Assembly (NCBI RefSeq): GCF_019448085.1
Contig: NZ_JAGFNZ010000001.1
Location: 806,001 to 870,000, forward strand
DNA: 64,000 nucleotides
DNA from: Caproiciproducens faecalis
GTDB taxonomy: Bacteria; Bacillota; Clostridia; Oscillospirales; Acutalibacteraceae
Reading direction: 5' to 3'
The notes beneath the pieces are model-generated. The model was not told where the DNA came from and made no database searches. It was given only the letters and a program-made list of their open reading frames with translations. The translations under genes were made by a program, and so were the position numbers. Below are positions 50,502 to 59,457 of this stretch, piece by piece. Each line of letters begins with the position of its first letter. Position 1 is the stretch's first letter.

Positions 50502-50840
50502 TTACATTGATTGACATTCAATTTCGCATTTATTGCATTCTTCTGCACATCTTTTGCAATGGTCATCTTTAAACATTTCACATTCCTGTGCACATTCATC
50601 ACAGATTAAAGCGCAAAGTTTGCATAAGTCTACTGCATGACTAGAGCCCATCATCATAAATTTTGCAGCTTCTTGACAAATCGAGATGCATTCATTTAAT
50701 TTTGCAATACATTTTTCCCTATCAGCTGCATCTGGCTCATTATTACACAGCTGCATACATTCCATGCAAGCCTGTGCACATCTGTTACATGAATCAATGC
50801 AAGCTTGGTATTTGTTAGTGCCGTTTGTTACTAAACCCAT
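50502..50840 (-). CDS. four-helix-bundle copper-binding (DUF326-like) cysteine-rich protein
   Basis: This is a 112-residue protein with about 18 cysteines in CxxC/CxxxC spacing: CIDSCNRCAQACMECMQLC, CISICQEAAKF, CKLCALICDECAQECEMF and CKRCAEECNKCEIEC. This is the pattern of the four-helix-bundle copper-storage (Csp-like) proteins, which bind many Cu(I) ions in the bundle core. No signal peptide is present, so it is cytosolic. AAAGGAG precedes the ATG. A role in metal storage or protection is inferred from the family. Confidence 0.88.
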   Translation of the reverse strand: MGLVTNGTNKYQACIDSCNRCAQACMECMQLCNNEPDAADREKCIAKLNECISICQEAAKFMMMGSSHAVDLCKLCALICDECAQECEMFKDDHCKRCAEECNKCEIECQSM

Positions 50841-50895
50841 AGTTAATCTCCTTTAAACGCAGCTTCATGATACTCTCCATTTTTTATATTGGCAG

Positions 50896-51714
50896 TTAAG
50901 CACCTTGCTTTTTTGTCGTCTTCTTTTTCGTGGACTCTTTCGTTGCTTTTCCCTCATTTTGTTTTTCAATACTGGCTTTCAGCGCATCCATAAGATTAAT
51001 AACTTTTCCGGTCTGCTCCTCGGAACTGGCGGCAACAACATCCTTGCCGGCAATTTTTGTTTCGATGAGTTCTTTGAGCCTGTCCTGATATTCATCTTTA
51101 TATTGAGACGGGTCAAAAGGCGTATCCATTGAGTTAATCAGCACTTGAGCCATTTTCAGCTCTTGTTCGTTGGGCTGCGGAATATCATAAGACTTTTGCA
51201 AATCTTTAATATCATCCTGATAAAACATGGTGGAAATCAACACCCCGTTCTTACGGGGAATAATCGCCATTAACGTGTCTTTTGTCCCCAAAACGGTCTT
51301 GCCTACTGCAATTTTCTGCTCATTCATCAGAGCAGACCGCAGAAGCTCAAACGCCTTTTCTCCACCTTTATCCGGCACTGCCTGATAGGTCTTATCATAA
51401 TAAACGGGTGAAATTTGATTTAATTGTGCGAAGTGCAGGATCTGAATCGATTTTTCCTTTTCAGTCTTGATTTTTTCTATTTCTTCATCCGATACAACGA
51501 CATAATGTTCCTTGTCATATTCGTAGCCTTTGATAATATCCTCACTTTTTAGCTCTTTCCCGCAATGGGCACAGGTCTTTTTATACCGCACACGACTCTG
51601 ATCATCTTTGTGCAGTTGATTAAAATGAATATCGTTATCCTGAGTGGCTGTGTACATGGAAATAGGGATTGCCACAAGTCCAAATGAAATAACGGAATGA
51701 TGTGATACCGGCAT
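50896..51714 (-). CDS. ku: bacterial Ku protein
   Basis: This is a 272-residue Ku homologue. MPVSHHSVISFGLVAIPISMY, NQLHKDDQSRVRYKKTCAHCGKE and GYEYDKEHYVVVSDEEIE are typical of bacterial Ku, followed by the bridge (QISPVYYDKTYQAVPDKGGEKAFELL) and a Lys-rich C-terminal tail (ATKESTKKKTTKKQGA) that contacts DNA. It binds double-strand breaks and recruits LigD, whose gene lies divergent 120 bp away. AGGTGAG precedes the ATG. Confidence 0.95.
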   Translation of the reverse strand: MPVSHHSVISFGLVAIPISMYTATQDNDIHFNQLHKDDQSRVRYKKTCAHCGKELKSEDIIKGYEYDKEHYVVVSDEEIEKIKTEKEKSIQILHFAQLNQISPVYYDKTYQAVPDKGGEKAFELLRSALMNEQKIAVGKTVLGTKDTLMAIIPRKNGVLISTMFYQDDIKDLQKSYDIPQPNEQELKMAQVLINSMDTPFDPSQYKDEYQDRLKELIETKIAGKDVVAASSEEQTGKVINLMDALKASIEKQNEGKATKESTKKKTTKKQGA

Positions 51715-51834
51715 AAACTCACCTCGTGTTTAGTTTAACCAAATAGCCGGAAAATACAACAAAAGAATAGATTACGCGAAGTAACAAATAATACCCAAAA
51801 GCACGCGATAGCTATTTACAAAAAGGTGATAGAT

Positions 51835-54276
51835 GTGGCTACAAAATTAGAGGAATACAACCGGAAAAGAAATTTTGATAAAACCGAAGAACCTGTGGGT
51901 ACATCGGAGAATCCCGAAAAACACCTGAAATTTGTGGTTCAGCACCATATGGCGCGCAGGGACCATTTCGATTTTCGCCTTGAATGGGACGGAGCATTAT
52001 TAAGCTGGGCGGTACCCAAGGGGCCTTCTTATCATCTCCGTGACAAAAGGCTTGCCGTTAAAGTGGAGGATCACCCCTTAGAATACAGAAACTTTGAAGG
52101 GCTGATTCCTAAGGGCGAGTATGGCGGCGGAACCGTCATGATTTGGGATGAAGGAACCTGGCAGCCGCAGACGGATGCAGCGGAAGGGCTGAGTAAAGGT
52201 TCGCTTAAATTCATACTGAATGGAAAAAGGTTAAAGGGTAAATGGGCTCTAGTCCGAATGAAAGCAAAAGCAGGTGAAGATCGGGACAACTGGCTTCTTC
52301 TTAAAGAAAAAGACGGTTATGAAAAAAGCGCCGATGGGATTTCCGAATTTAACACAAGCATCCGAACCGGACGCACTATGGAGGAAATTGAAAAAGGTGA
52401 GGGCGAAAAATTCGTACACAATCCTTTTAAGAAGGTAGATGCGCAGCTTGCCAAACTTGTTTCCACAGTCCCGGAAGACGAGGATTGGCTCTTTGAAGTA
52501 AAGTATGACGGTTACCGGATTCTTGCGTTTTTAGAGGGCAGCAGCGCTTTGCTGCAAACCCGCAACGGCAATGATTATACGGATCGGTTTCAGGATGTTG
52601 CCGATTCCCTCATTGATTGGGCTGCCGGAAGAGCGATGGTTCTGGACGGTGAAATGACGGTTACAGACGAGAACGGTAAGACGGATTTTCAGGCTCTGCA
52701 AAACTTTATGAGGAATCCAAAGAGCAAAAACCTAACTTACATCATCTTTGATCTTCTGGCGTTGGACGGAACAGATTTAAGAAATCATCCTCTGATCGAA
52801 AGAAAAGAAAAGCTGGAAGCTCTTATGAGGAATTCGCCAAAAAATCTCCATTATAGCCAGCATGTCAAAGGGAATGGGAAAGCAAGCTTTGCCGCGGCAT
52901 CGCAGGCTGATTTGGAAGGCATCGTGGGCAAGAAAGCCGATTCTGTATACAGTGGTACAAGAAACGGCGACTGGATTAAACTGAAATGTGATAAAAGGCA
53001 GGAATTCGTCATTGGAGGATATACCTTATCTGATAAAAAAGCAAGCGGAGTAAGCTCACTGTTGCTTGGCGTTTATGAAGAAGAAAAGCTGGTCTATGTT
53101 GGGCGTGCCGGAACTGGTTTGAGCGCCCGCCGCGTTGAGGAACTTGCGAATAAATTTAAAAGTATAGAAGCGGAGTCGTCTCCTTTCAACCCAGCACCAC
53201 AGGCGAGAACACACGAAAAAATTACATGGATTGAACCACAGCTGGTTGCGGAAATCAAATTTGCACAATGGACGGAAGAAAACCTGTTACGGCAGGCAAG
53301 CTTTAAAGGTTTGCGAACGGATAAAACCCCAAAGGATGTTAGAAAGGAAAAAGCGGATAATGAGACACAGCCTCAAGTATCCGCCGAAGATGTGGAAAAG
53401 CCCATGGAAACACCCGGAAAAGACCTTATCATAGAAGGTGTTAAGATTACCCATCCGGACAAAATTATGTTTGACGACCCGGATATAATAAAAGCGGATG
53501 TCATCCGGTATTACCAAAAAATAGCGGTGCGCATGCTGCCCTATGTATCGCATCGAATTTTAAGCATTGTGCGTTGCCCTAAAGGAATATCGGAGACCTG
53601 TTTCTTTAAAAAGCATCCCGGCCCGGGCAGTAAAGGAATCGTCACCGTATCCATTCCAGCGAATGACGGCGAAATGGAAGAATACTTTTATATTGAAAAT
53701 GTATCCGGTCTTATATCGGAAGCACAGATGGGCACACTGGAATTTCATACTTGGGGAAGCAATGTGGAAAATCTTGAAAAACCCGATGTAATGGTATTTG
53801 ATTTGGATCCGGACGAGGGAATGGATTTAGCTACGATACGCCAAGGCGTAAAGGATCTGAAAAGCATTTTGTCTGAACTTTCGATTAAGTCGTACCTAAA
53901 AACCAGCGGCGGCAAGGGCTACCATGTAGTTGTTCCTTTTAAACCTGCTGCTTCGTGGGATGTGTTTCACGATTTTGCAAAACGCGTTGCCGAAGTAATG
54001 GAACAAAAGTGGCCTGACCGCTACACCAGCAACATCCGAAAGGAAAAGCGAAAAAACAAAATCTTTATCGATTGGATTCGCAACGGCAGAGGTGCCACAA
54101 GTGTTTCACCCTATTCCATAAGAGCGCGAAAAGGAGCCAGAGTGTCCATGCCTATCGCTTGGGATGAATTAGACACAGTTGCTCCGGACGGTATCAGCAT
54201 GGCGGATGCATTTCTTAGAATCAGCAAAGACGACCCATGGAAAGATTTTTTTCAAAATAATCAAATATTAAAATAA
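51835..54276 (+). CDS. ligD: DNA ligase D (NHEJ), PE-LIG-POL order
   Basis: This is an 813-residue, multi-domain end-joining ligase. The 3'-phosphoesterase domain (about 25-170) has FVVQHHMARRDHFDFRLEWDG and GEYGGGTVMIWDEG. The ATP-dependent ligase domain (about 210-500) has the nucleotidyl lysine near 223 in FEVKYDGYRI and VLDGEMTV. The primase/polymerase domain (about 535-805) has MVFDLDPDEGMD and YLKTSGGKGYHVVVPF. GTG 51835 is preferred over GTG 51826, with AAGGTGAT upstream. It acts with the divergent Ku. Confidence 0.95.
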   Translation: MATKLEEYNRKRNFDKTEEPVGTSENPEKHLKFVVQHHMARRDHFDFRLEWDGALLSWAVPKGPSYHLRDKRLAVKVEDHPLEYRNFEGLIPKGEYGGGTVMIWDEGTWQPQTDAAEGLSKGSLKFILNGKRLKGKWALVRMKAKAGEDRDNWLLLKEKDGYEKSADGISEFNTSIRTGRTMEEIEKGEGEKFVHNPFKKVDAQLAKLVSTVPEDEDWLFEVKYDGYRILAFLEGSSALLQTRNGNDYTDRFQDVADSLIDWAAGRAMVLDGEMTVTDENGKTDFQALQNFMRNPKSKNLTYIIFDLLALDGTDLRNHPLIERKEKLEALMRNSPKNLHYSQHVKGNGKASFAAASQADLEGIVGKKADSVYSGTRNGDWIKLKCDKRQEFVIGGYTLSDKKASGVSSLLLGVYEEEKLVYVGRAGTGLSARRVEELANKFKSIEAESSPFNPAPQARTHEKITWIEPQLVAEIKFAQWTEENLLRQASFKGLRTDKTPKDVRKEKADNETQPQVSAEDVEKPMETPGKDLIIEGVKITHPDKIMFDDPDIIKADVIRYYQKIAVRMLPYVSHRILSIVRCPKGISETCFFKKHPGPGSKGIVTVSIPANDGEMEEYFYIENVSGLISEAQMGTLEFHTWGSNVENLEKPDVMVFDLDPDEGMDLATIRQGVKDLKSILSELSIKSYLKTSGGKGYHVVVPFKPAASWDVFHDFAKRVAEVMEQKWPDRYTSNIRKEKRKNKIFIDWIRNGRGATSVSPYSIRARKGARVSMPIAWDELDTVAPDGISMADAFLRISKDDPWKDFFQNNQILK

Positions 54277-54319
54277 TCCCCTTTATGTCAAAATTCATGT
54301 GTAGGGATTAAACCCGCAC

Positions 54320-54544
54320 ATGGATTTCAAATACGTGTTCGCTGAAGCAAAGGATGCTTACACAAGTTCTGCATGCATAAGGGTTCGACTAAATCCAAAA
54401 GATCTGCTCAATCTGAATAAAATGGTGCATGAATTATTTGCAGATAAACCGGAAATTACTAAGATATTGCAAGAAGCCGGTTTCCTAACCGAAGGTAAAA
54501 CCATTTGTAATACCTGTGTCCCTCACACTGGGACGGGGGACTGA
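54320..54544 (+). CDS. doubtful small ORF
   Basis: This is a 74-residue frame, MDFKYVFAEAKDAYTSSACI, with LNLNKMVHELFADKPEITKILQEAGF as a helical part. The ribosome site is weak (GATTAAACCCGCAC). The family is not recognised. It might be an unrelated small protein or a fortuitous frame between ligD and the VOC gene. Confidence 0.35.
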   Translation: MDFKYVFAEAKDAYTSSACIRVRLNPKDLLNLNKMVHELFADKPEITKILQEAGFLTEGKTICNTCVPHTGTGD

Positions 54545-54620
54545 CGTGCTTCTTACGGTTGTGTTCCCAGTAGGTGCAATAGAACAGAAATTATCGTGTG
54601 TGAAAAAAGGAGGCTATGAA

Positions 54621-55028
54621 ATGTTAGGTCATTATTTGTTGTTTAACAGGAACTGCGGAGAAGCTATTAAGGCTTATGAAAAAGCCTTTGACGCAAAAGT
54701 AATTGAGATTAGGAAATATGGGGATATGCCATCAAATACGAATTTTTCCATTCCTGATGAGGACAAGGAGCTCGTTTTGCATGCAAGATTAGATATCTGC
54801 GGAACGGAGCTCATGTGTGCCGACAGTTCTGAACAGAGCCAAAGCGGAACCAATATGTATGTTTCAATTACAACCAAGGATGCGGGTTTTGTTCAAAGAG
54901 CGTGGGACCTTCTCAAGCAGGACGGCATCGTATATATGGAGTTGGCCCCATCCTTTTTTGCGGCTTTGCACGGCTCTTTACAAGATAGGTTTGGTATCAA
55001 CTGGATGTTTACAGCCTTAAAGGAATAA
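54621..55028 (+). CDS. VOC-family protein (PhnB-like)
   Basis: This is a 135-residue glyoxalase/bleomycin-resistance-fold protein. HYLLFNRNCGEAIKAYEKAF is the PhnB/3-demethylubiquinone-like start, VLHARLDICGTELMCADS the middle strand set, and DRFGINWMFTAL the C-terminus typical of PhnB-like proteins. ATG 54621 follows AAAAGGAGG by about 8 bases. Metal-binding residues are not obviously complete. The function is not assigned; it may bind a small compound. Confidence 0.85.
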   Translation: MLGHYLLFNRNCGEAIKAYEKAFDAKVIEIRKYGDMPSNTNFSIPDEDKELVLHARLDICGTELMCADSSEQSQSGTNMYVSITTKDAGFVQRAWDLLKQDGIVYMELAPSFFAALHGSLQDRFGINWMFTALKE

Positions 55029-55133
55029 CTGCGCCGCGCCCGTGATTTACGAGCGTGTGCTTTTTCCATTGGTCAGATGCAGAATAACCCATAAAATAGT
55101 AAACCGGGCACCGGAAGATTAAATAATTCGAGA

Positions 55134-55748
55134 ATGAAAGAAGCGGATTCCTGGATGGCAGACAGAAAAATGAATCCTAAGGTCGATGAATTTTTGTGCA
55201 ACGCCAAACAGTGGCGGGAAGAATATGAGAAACTGAGAATGATCGCCCTCGACTGCGAACTGACTGAAGAGTTTAAGTGGATGCACCCATGTTACACGTT
55301 TCAGAATAAAAATATAATTTTAATCCATGGATTTAAAGAATACTGTGCGCTTCTGTTTCATAAAGGGGCTTTGTTAAAAGATCCTAATGGTATTCTGATC
55401 TGCCAGACAGAGAATGTGCAGGAGGGCCGTCAAATTCGTTTTACCGGGATTCAACAGATCCTTGATATGGAACCCATTATAAAAGAATATATTTATGAGG
55501 CGATTGAAGTAGAAAAATCCGGTTTGAAAGTGGTCAAAAAAGAAACAGCAGATTTCACGGTTGCCGAAGAATTCCAAAAAAAATTAGATGAAATCCCTGC
55601 CTTAAAGATTGCTTTTGAGGCATTGACGCCGGGGCGGCAAAGAGCGTACTTCTTTTATTTTTCCCAGCCTAAACAATCCAAGACCCGAGAGTCAAGGGTT
55701 GAGAAATATATGCAGAAAATTCTTGAAGGAAAAGGATTGGATGATTAG
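55134..55748 (+). CDS. YdeI/OmpD-associated-like protein (DUF1801 + YdeI)
   Basis: This is a 204-residue cytosolic protein. The N-terminal DUF1801-like domain (EEFKWMHPCYTFQNKNIILIHGFKEYCALLFHKGALL) is followed by a YdeI C-terminal helical domain (FQKKLDEIPALKIAFEALTPGRQRAYFFYFSQPKQSKTRESRVEK). The combination is that of YdeI family proteins, linked in other bacteria to envelope stress and peptide resistance, with no enzyme reaction known. No strong ribosome site precedes ATG 55134 (GAGAATGAA). Confidence 0.82.
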   Translation: MKEADSWMADRKMNPKVDEFLCNAKQWREEYEKLRMIALDCELTEEFKWMHPCYTFQNKNIILIHGFKEYCALLFHKGALLKDPNGILICQTENVQEGRQIRFTGIQQILDMEPIIKEYIYEAIEVEKSGLKVVKKETADFTVAEEFQKKLDEIPALKIAFEALTPGRQRAYFFYFSQPKQSKTRESRVEKYMQKILEGKGLDD

Positions 55749-55867
55749 TACTCTGTGCAAATTCTCATCCGGACTTTATGGTTTCAGCAAAAACGCCACA
55801 TCCTATGGAATTCTTCCATGGATGTGGCGCTTTTTTGAAGTGACCAAACTACTGTCTATTCTAAAAA

Positions 55868-56206
55868 CTATTTTTTCGTAAAAAATGTAACATACGGAAT
55901 CAAATTGACTCTGTTTGCCATCAGTATCCAGACATTGTAAAGGAAGCCAATAAACAGCACAGCTGCCGTTGCGTAATAGTAGATATATTTATGCATATTC
56001 TGGTTGCTTTTAATTTGGCGCCGTTCCTGAAGCACTTTTTTCTTTTGTTCCTTATTTTTATAAACTTTCAGACTTTCTGTGTCTTGTAGTACTTCTAACT
56101 GCTCACTATCCACACCTACACTGGCAAGCAGCTCTGGGATTACCAAAATAGCTGAAGTAAAGAAAATCATGCCAAAGCGCTGAAACAGGAAGTGCTGACA
56201 AGTCAT
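55868..56206 (-). CDS. small hypothetical protein with one membrane helix
   Basis: This is a 112-residue frame. The central basic part (KNKEQKKKVLQERRQIKSNQ) resembles a cytosolic linker and the C-terminal segment, YIYYYATAAVLFIGFLYNVWILMA, a membrane helix. The first 30 residues are hydrophobic. No family or good start is seen. It might be the truncated end of a larger membrane protein, since the adjacent DNA on the right also holds a broken gene. Confidence 0.4.
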   Translation of the reverse strand: MTCQHFLFQRFGMIFFTSAILVIPELLASVGVDSEQLEVLQDTESLKVYKNKEQKKKVLQERRQIKSNQNMHKYIYYYATAAVLFIGFLYNVWILMANRVNLIPYVTFFTKK

Positions 56207-56228
56207 GATATAAAGAAGCCCGGAATAA

Positions 56229-56707
56229 ATTGAGAATATTTTTTTTCAACCGGGAATATATAGCGAAGATATTGAATGTATTCCTAAATTATTTTTAATT
56301 GCAAAAAATATTACAATTTTATCTGAAAGTCATTACTATTATAGACAAAATAGGCAAGGCTCTATTACACACAAAAGTTCAATAAAACGAGTAAAAGATT
56401 TACTTAAAATTATTCAAGAATGGATAACAATTTTAGAAAGTGCAGACATTATTTTTGAATTAAAGGAACAATTAATAGATTATTTTGCATATCAATATGC
56501 AATTACGACGGGGTTATTATTTTATGTAAAAAAAAAGAAATAGTTCTTTTATTACCAGAAATGAAGCAGTATACATTTCTTTTTGAATATGGGATTTCGA
56601 AAAAAACTAAAATAGTTAAAGATTTATACAAAATTGCGGGGTATAAATTGACAGGAAAGATACTGGCGTTCTGGATTATTCATAAAGGGAGATTAGAAGT
56701 CCATTAA
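56229..56707 (+). pseudogene. 3' end of a family 2 glycosyltransferase, one frameshift
   Basis: The frame YSEDIECIPKLFLIAKNITI and SHYYYRQNRQGSITHKSSIKR is the C-terminal signature of GT2 enzymes in capsule loci. It stops after GLLFYVKKKK; shifting one base in the nine-A run (56525-56535) restores a continuing frame: EIVLLLPEMKQYTFLFEYGI to WIIHKGRLEVH at 56707. The 5' half with the GT-A fold is absent. A sequencing or assembly error in the A-run is possible, but the 5' truncation is real. It lies directly upstream of the pyruvyl transferase gene. Confidence 0.75.
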
Positions 56708-56733
56708 TTTTAAAAATTAAAAGGTTGTAAACA

Positions 56734-57906
56734 ATGAAAAAATGTGGGTTAGCGACAATTACCGTTGGAGCAAATTATGGAAATAAGCTTCAAAATTATG
56801 CCTTACAACAAGTTGTAAGAAGCTTTGGATTCCAACCTGAAACTATCAGATATCAACCTATATATCCATATAATTCTATTGTAGCTAAAATCTTAAGAAA
56901 ACTGAAAGAGTGGAGATCTTATAACATAATAGCAGTTTTATTCGATATGAAAAGAATTATAGAAAAAAGACTCTGTAAAATGTTGCATCCAAATGTAGAA
57001 AAGAATAGAATGGATAATTTTTCTGAATTTGTACAAACAGAAATAAAAATGGGTAGTCATGAATATTGTTTTAATGATGATTTGTCAATGTTAAACGATC
57101 AATATGATGTTTTTATAACAGGAAGCGATCAAGTATGGAATCCTTATTGGGAGGGGGTTAACCCATTCTATTTTTTAACTTTTGCAGATAAAAGAAAACG
57201 AATTGCATATGCTCCGAGCTTTGGTGTTGAGGATATTCCCAAAGATCTTAAGGATTATTATCAATCAAATTTAAGCCCCATACCGTATCTTTCAACTAGA
57301 GAAGAACAGGGGCAAGAAATAATACAGTCACTAATTCACAGAAAAATACCGGTGCTTATAGACCCCTGTTTCTTACTTGGTCATAAAGCGTGGCTGGAAA
57401 TAGCCAAAAAGGCAATTTGCAGGCCGGCGCAAGAATACCTGTTGTGCTATTTTTTGGGGGTGAAATCTCATGAACATCATAAAGCAATTGTGCGATTTGC
57501 AAAAAAGAATAACTTGACTATTGTTTCTTTAAATGATGTTACTAATCCTAAAGGTTATGTTTGCGGACCTGCTGAATTTCTTGATTTAATTGCAAATGCA
57601 AAGGCTGTGTGTACCGATTCTTTTCACGGTACAGTTTTTTCCATTATTTTTAATCGACCTTTTATTACATTTATTAGATCATGCTCAAATAAAAGAGAGT
57701 CTATGAATTCCAGAATTGACACTTTATTAAACAGTTTTGGCTTACAGGATTGTTTATTTCAAAGCGATTTAACTTGGGAGAATGTTTTGCAAATAAATTT
57801 TAATAAAACTAATTGCATTTTAGAAGATAAGAGAAAATTTGCTTTATCATACTTATCGGATGCACTTAACAATATAAATAATGATATTATTGGTGAAAAT
57901 TATTGA
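56734..57906 (+). CDS. polysaccharide pyruvyl transferase family protein
   Basis: This is a 390-residue GT-B-like enzyme. GLATITVGANYGNKLQNYAL at the start, DVFITGSDQVWNPYWEG (about 127-143), RIAYAPSFG, and AVCTDSFHGTVFSIIFNRPF (about 290-309) are the conserved PF04230 motifs. It uses phosphoenolpyruvate to add ketal pyruvate to a sugar in cell-surface polysaccharide. It is AT-rich (about 35 percent GC by impression), unlike the operons further left, a sign of horizontal acquisition. The flippase gene follows with a 4-bp overlap. Confidence 0.92.
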   Translation: MKKCGLATITVGANYGNKLQNYALQQVVRSFGFQPETIRYQPIYPYNSIVAKILRKLKEWRSYNIIAVLFDMKRIIEKRLCKMLHPNVEKNRMDNFSEFVQTEIKMGSHEYCFNDDLSMLNDQYDVFITGSDQVWNPYWEGVNPFYFLTFADKRKRIAYAPSFGVEDIPKDLKDYYQSNLSPIPYLSTREEQGQEIIQSLIHRKIPVLIDPCFLLGHKAWLEIAKKAICRPAQEYLLCYFLGVKSHEHHKAIVRFAKKNNLTIVSLNDVTNPKGYVCGPAEFLDLIANAKAVCTDSFHGTVFSIIFNRPFITFIRSCSNKRESMNSRIDTLLNSFGLQDCLFQSDLTWENVLQINFNKTNCILEDKRKFALSYLSDALNNINNDIIGENY

Positions 57907-59453
57907 AATCAAAAATCAATCAGCTAAAAGCGGGTGTAATTCTATCCTATGCTACTATGGCAGTGCAAAGTCTTATTGCCATCGCATACACCCCAGTTAT
58001 GCTTCGTTTATTAGGGAAAAGCGAATATGGCGTTTATAATCTGGTCTATTCCGTTGTAAGCTATCTGGGTTTGCTGAGCTTTGGCTTCGGCAGTGCATAT
58101 ATGCGCTTTTACTCGCGGTATCAAACGAAACATGATGAAGATAATATTGCCCGTCTGAATGGGATGTTTATATCAATTTTTTCCGTGATTGCACTCATTG
58201 CATTGGCAGCTGGCGCTATTTTGACGATGAATTCTGAAGCACTCTTCTCTGGCGGCCTTACGGAACATGAAATTCATACAGCAAAGATATTAATGGAACT
58301 AATGGTTTTTAATATTGCAGTATCGTTTCCAGCGAGTGTATTTGATTCTATTGTAACGGCACATGAGCAATACATTTTTCAAAGAATTATCAATCTTCTT
58401 CGTACGGTTCTTAACCCATTTCTGACATTGCCGCTGCTTCTGATGGGTTACAAATCCATCAGTTTAGTTGTGGTAACTACCTTCTTAACATTGGCCAGTT
58501 TTGCAGTAAATGCTTGGTTTTGTTTTATTAAAATAAAAACCAGGTTCATCTTCAACAATTTTAATTTTATTCTTCTAAAGGAGATTTGGCTTTTTTCTTT
58601 TTATATTTTTTTGAATATGCTTACTGATCAGGCAAATTGGAGCGTTGACAAGATTATTCTCGGAAAAATGAAGGGCAGCTCTGATGTTGCTGTTTATTCT
58701 ATTGGGGCGCAGTTCAATACGCTTTATCTTTCATTTTCGACTGCAATATCTTCCGTGTTTATCCCAAAGGTTAATCGTATTGTAGCGGAAAATGACGATA
58801 ACAACACGCTAACGGATCTTTTTGCTCGCGTTGGAAGAGTGCAGTTTCTCGTACTCTCGTTTATACTAACAGGATTTATATTCTTTGGAGAATACTTTAT
58901 TAAGGTATGGGCGGGAAAAGAGTATGCGACTTCTTATATAACAGCTTATCATGTTGCTTTGTGGCTGATGATTCCAGTGACAGTGCCGCTAATACAGAAT
59001 TTAGGATTAGAAATTCAAAAAGCCAAGAATATGCATAAATTTAGATCTGTAATATATGCGCTTATAACTGTTGCCAATGTGATTATCAGTGTTTTGCTAT
59101 GCCCTTCTTTTGGGGCCATAGGCTGTGCTATTGGTACTGCAATTGCACTAATTGTGGGCAACGGATTTATCATGAACTGGTATTATTATAAACGTGTCAA
59201 ATTAAATTTGTATCATTTTTGGAAACAAATCTTAGAGTTTGCTCCGGCATTTATTCTACCCTGTGCTGTAGGAGGGGTGATGAAATACCTGTTGGGTATT
59301 GATAGCGTCTTGAAATTTGTGGGCTTGGGACTCATTTATGCACTTGTGTTCGCTTTCTCTATGTGGTCTTTTGGTATGAACAATTCGGAAAAACAGCTGT
59401 TTAAAGCCCCATTTATAAAAATAAGGTCGTACTTCGTCAAAAAGGAAATGTGA
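57903..59453 (+). CDS. oligosaccharide flippase (Wzx-like, MOP superfamily)
   Basis: This is a 516-residue membrane protein with about 14 predicted spans. It starts LKAGVILSYATMAVQSLIAI and VMLRLLGKSEYGVYNLVYSV, the typical polysaccharide_synt motif of Wzx/RfbX transporters, and has a central WSVDKIILGKMKGSSDVAVYSIG. TTG 57903 overlaps the TGA of the pyruvyl transferase. It moves lipid-linked repeat units across the membrane. GC rises from here on compared with the preceding gene. Confidence 0.92.
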   Translation: MKSKINQLKAGVILSYATMAVQSLIAIAYTPVMLRLLGKSEYGVYNLVYSVVSYLGLLSFGFGSAYMRFYSRYQTKHDEDNIARLNGMFISIFSVIALIALAAGAILTMNSEALFSGGLTEHEIHTAKILMELMVFNIAVSFPASVFDSIVTAHEQYIFQRIINLLRTVLNPFLTLPLLLMGYKSISLVVVTTFLTLASFAVNAWFCFIKIKTRFIFNNFNFILLKEIWLFSFYIFLNMLTDQANWSVDKIILGKMKGSSDVAVYSIGAQFNTLYLSFSTAISSVFIPKVNRIVAENDDNNTLTDLFARVGRVQFLVLSFILTGFIFFGEYFIKVWAGKEYATSYITAYHVALWLMIPVTVPLIQNLGLEIQKAKNMHKFRSVIYALITVANVIISVLLCPSFGAIGCAIGTAIALIVGNGFIMNWYYYKRVKLNLYHFWKQILEFAPAFILPCAVGGVMKYLLGIDSVLKFVGLGLIYALVFAFSMWSFGMNNSEKQLFKAPFIKIRSYFVKKEM

Positions 59454-59457
59454 TTTT

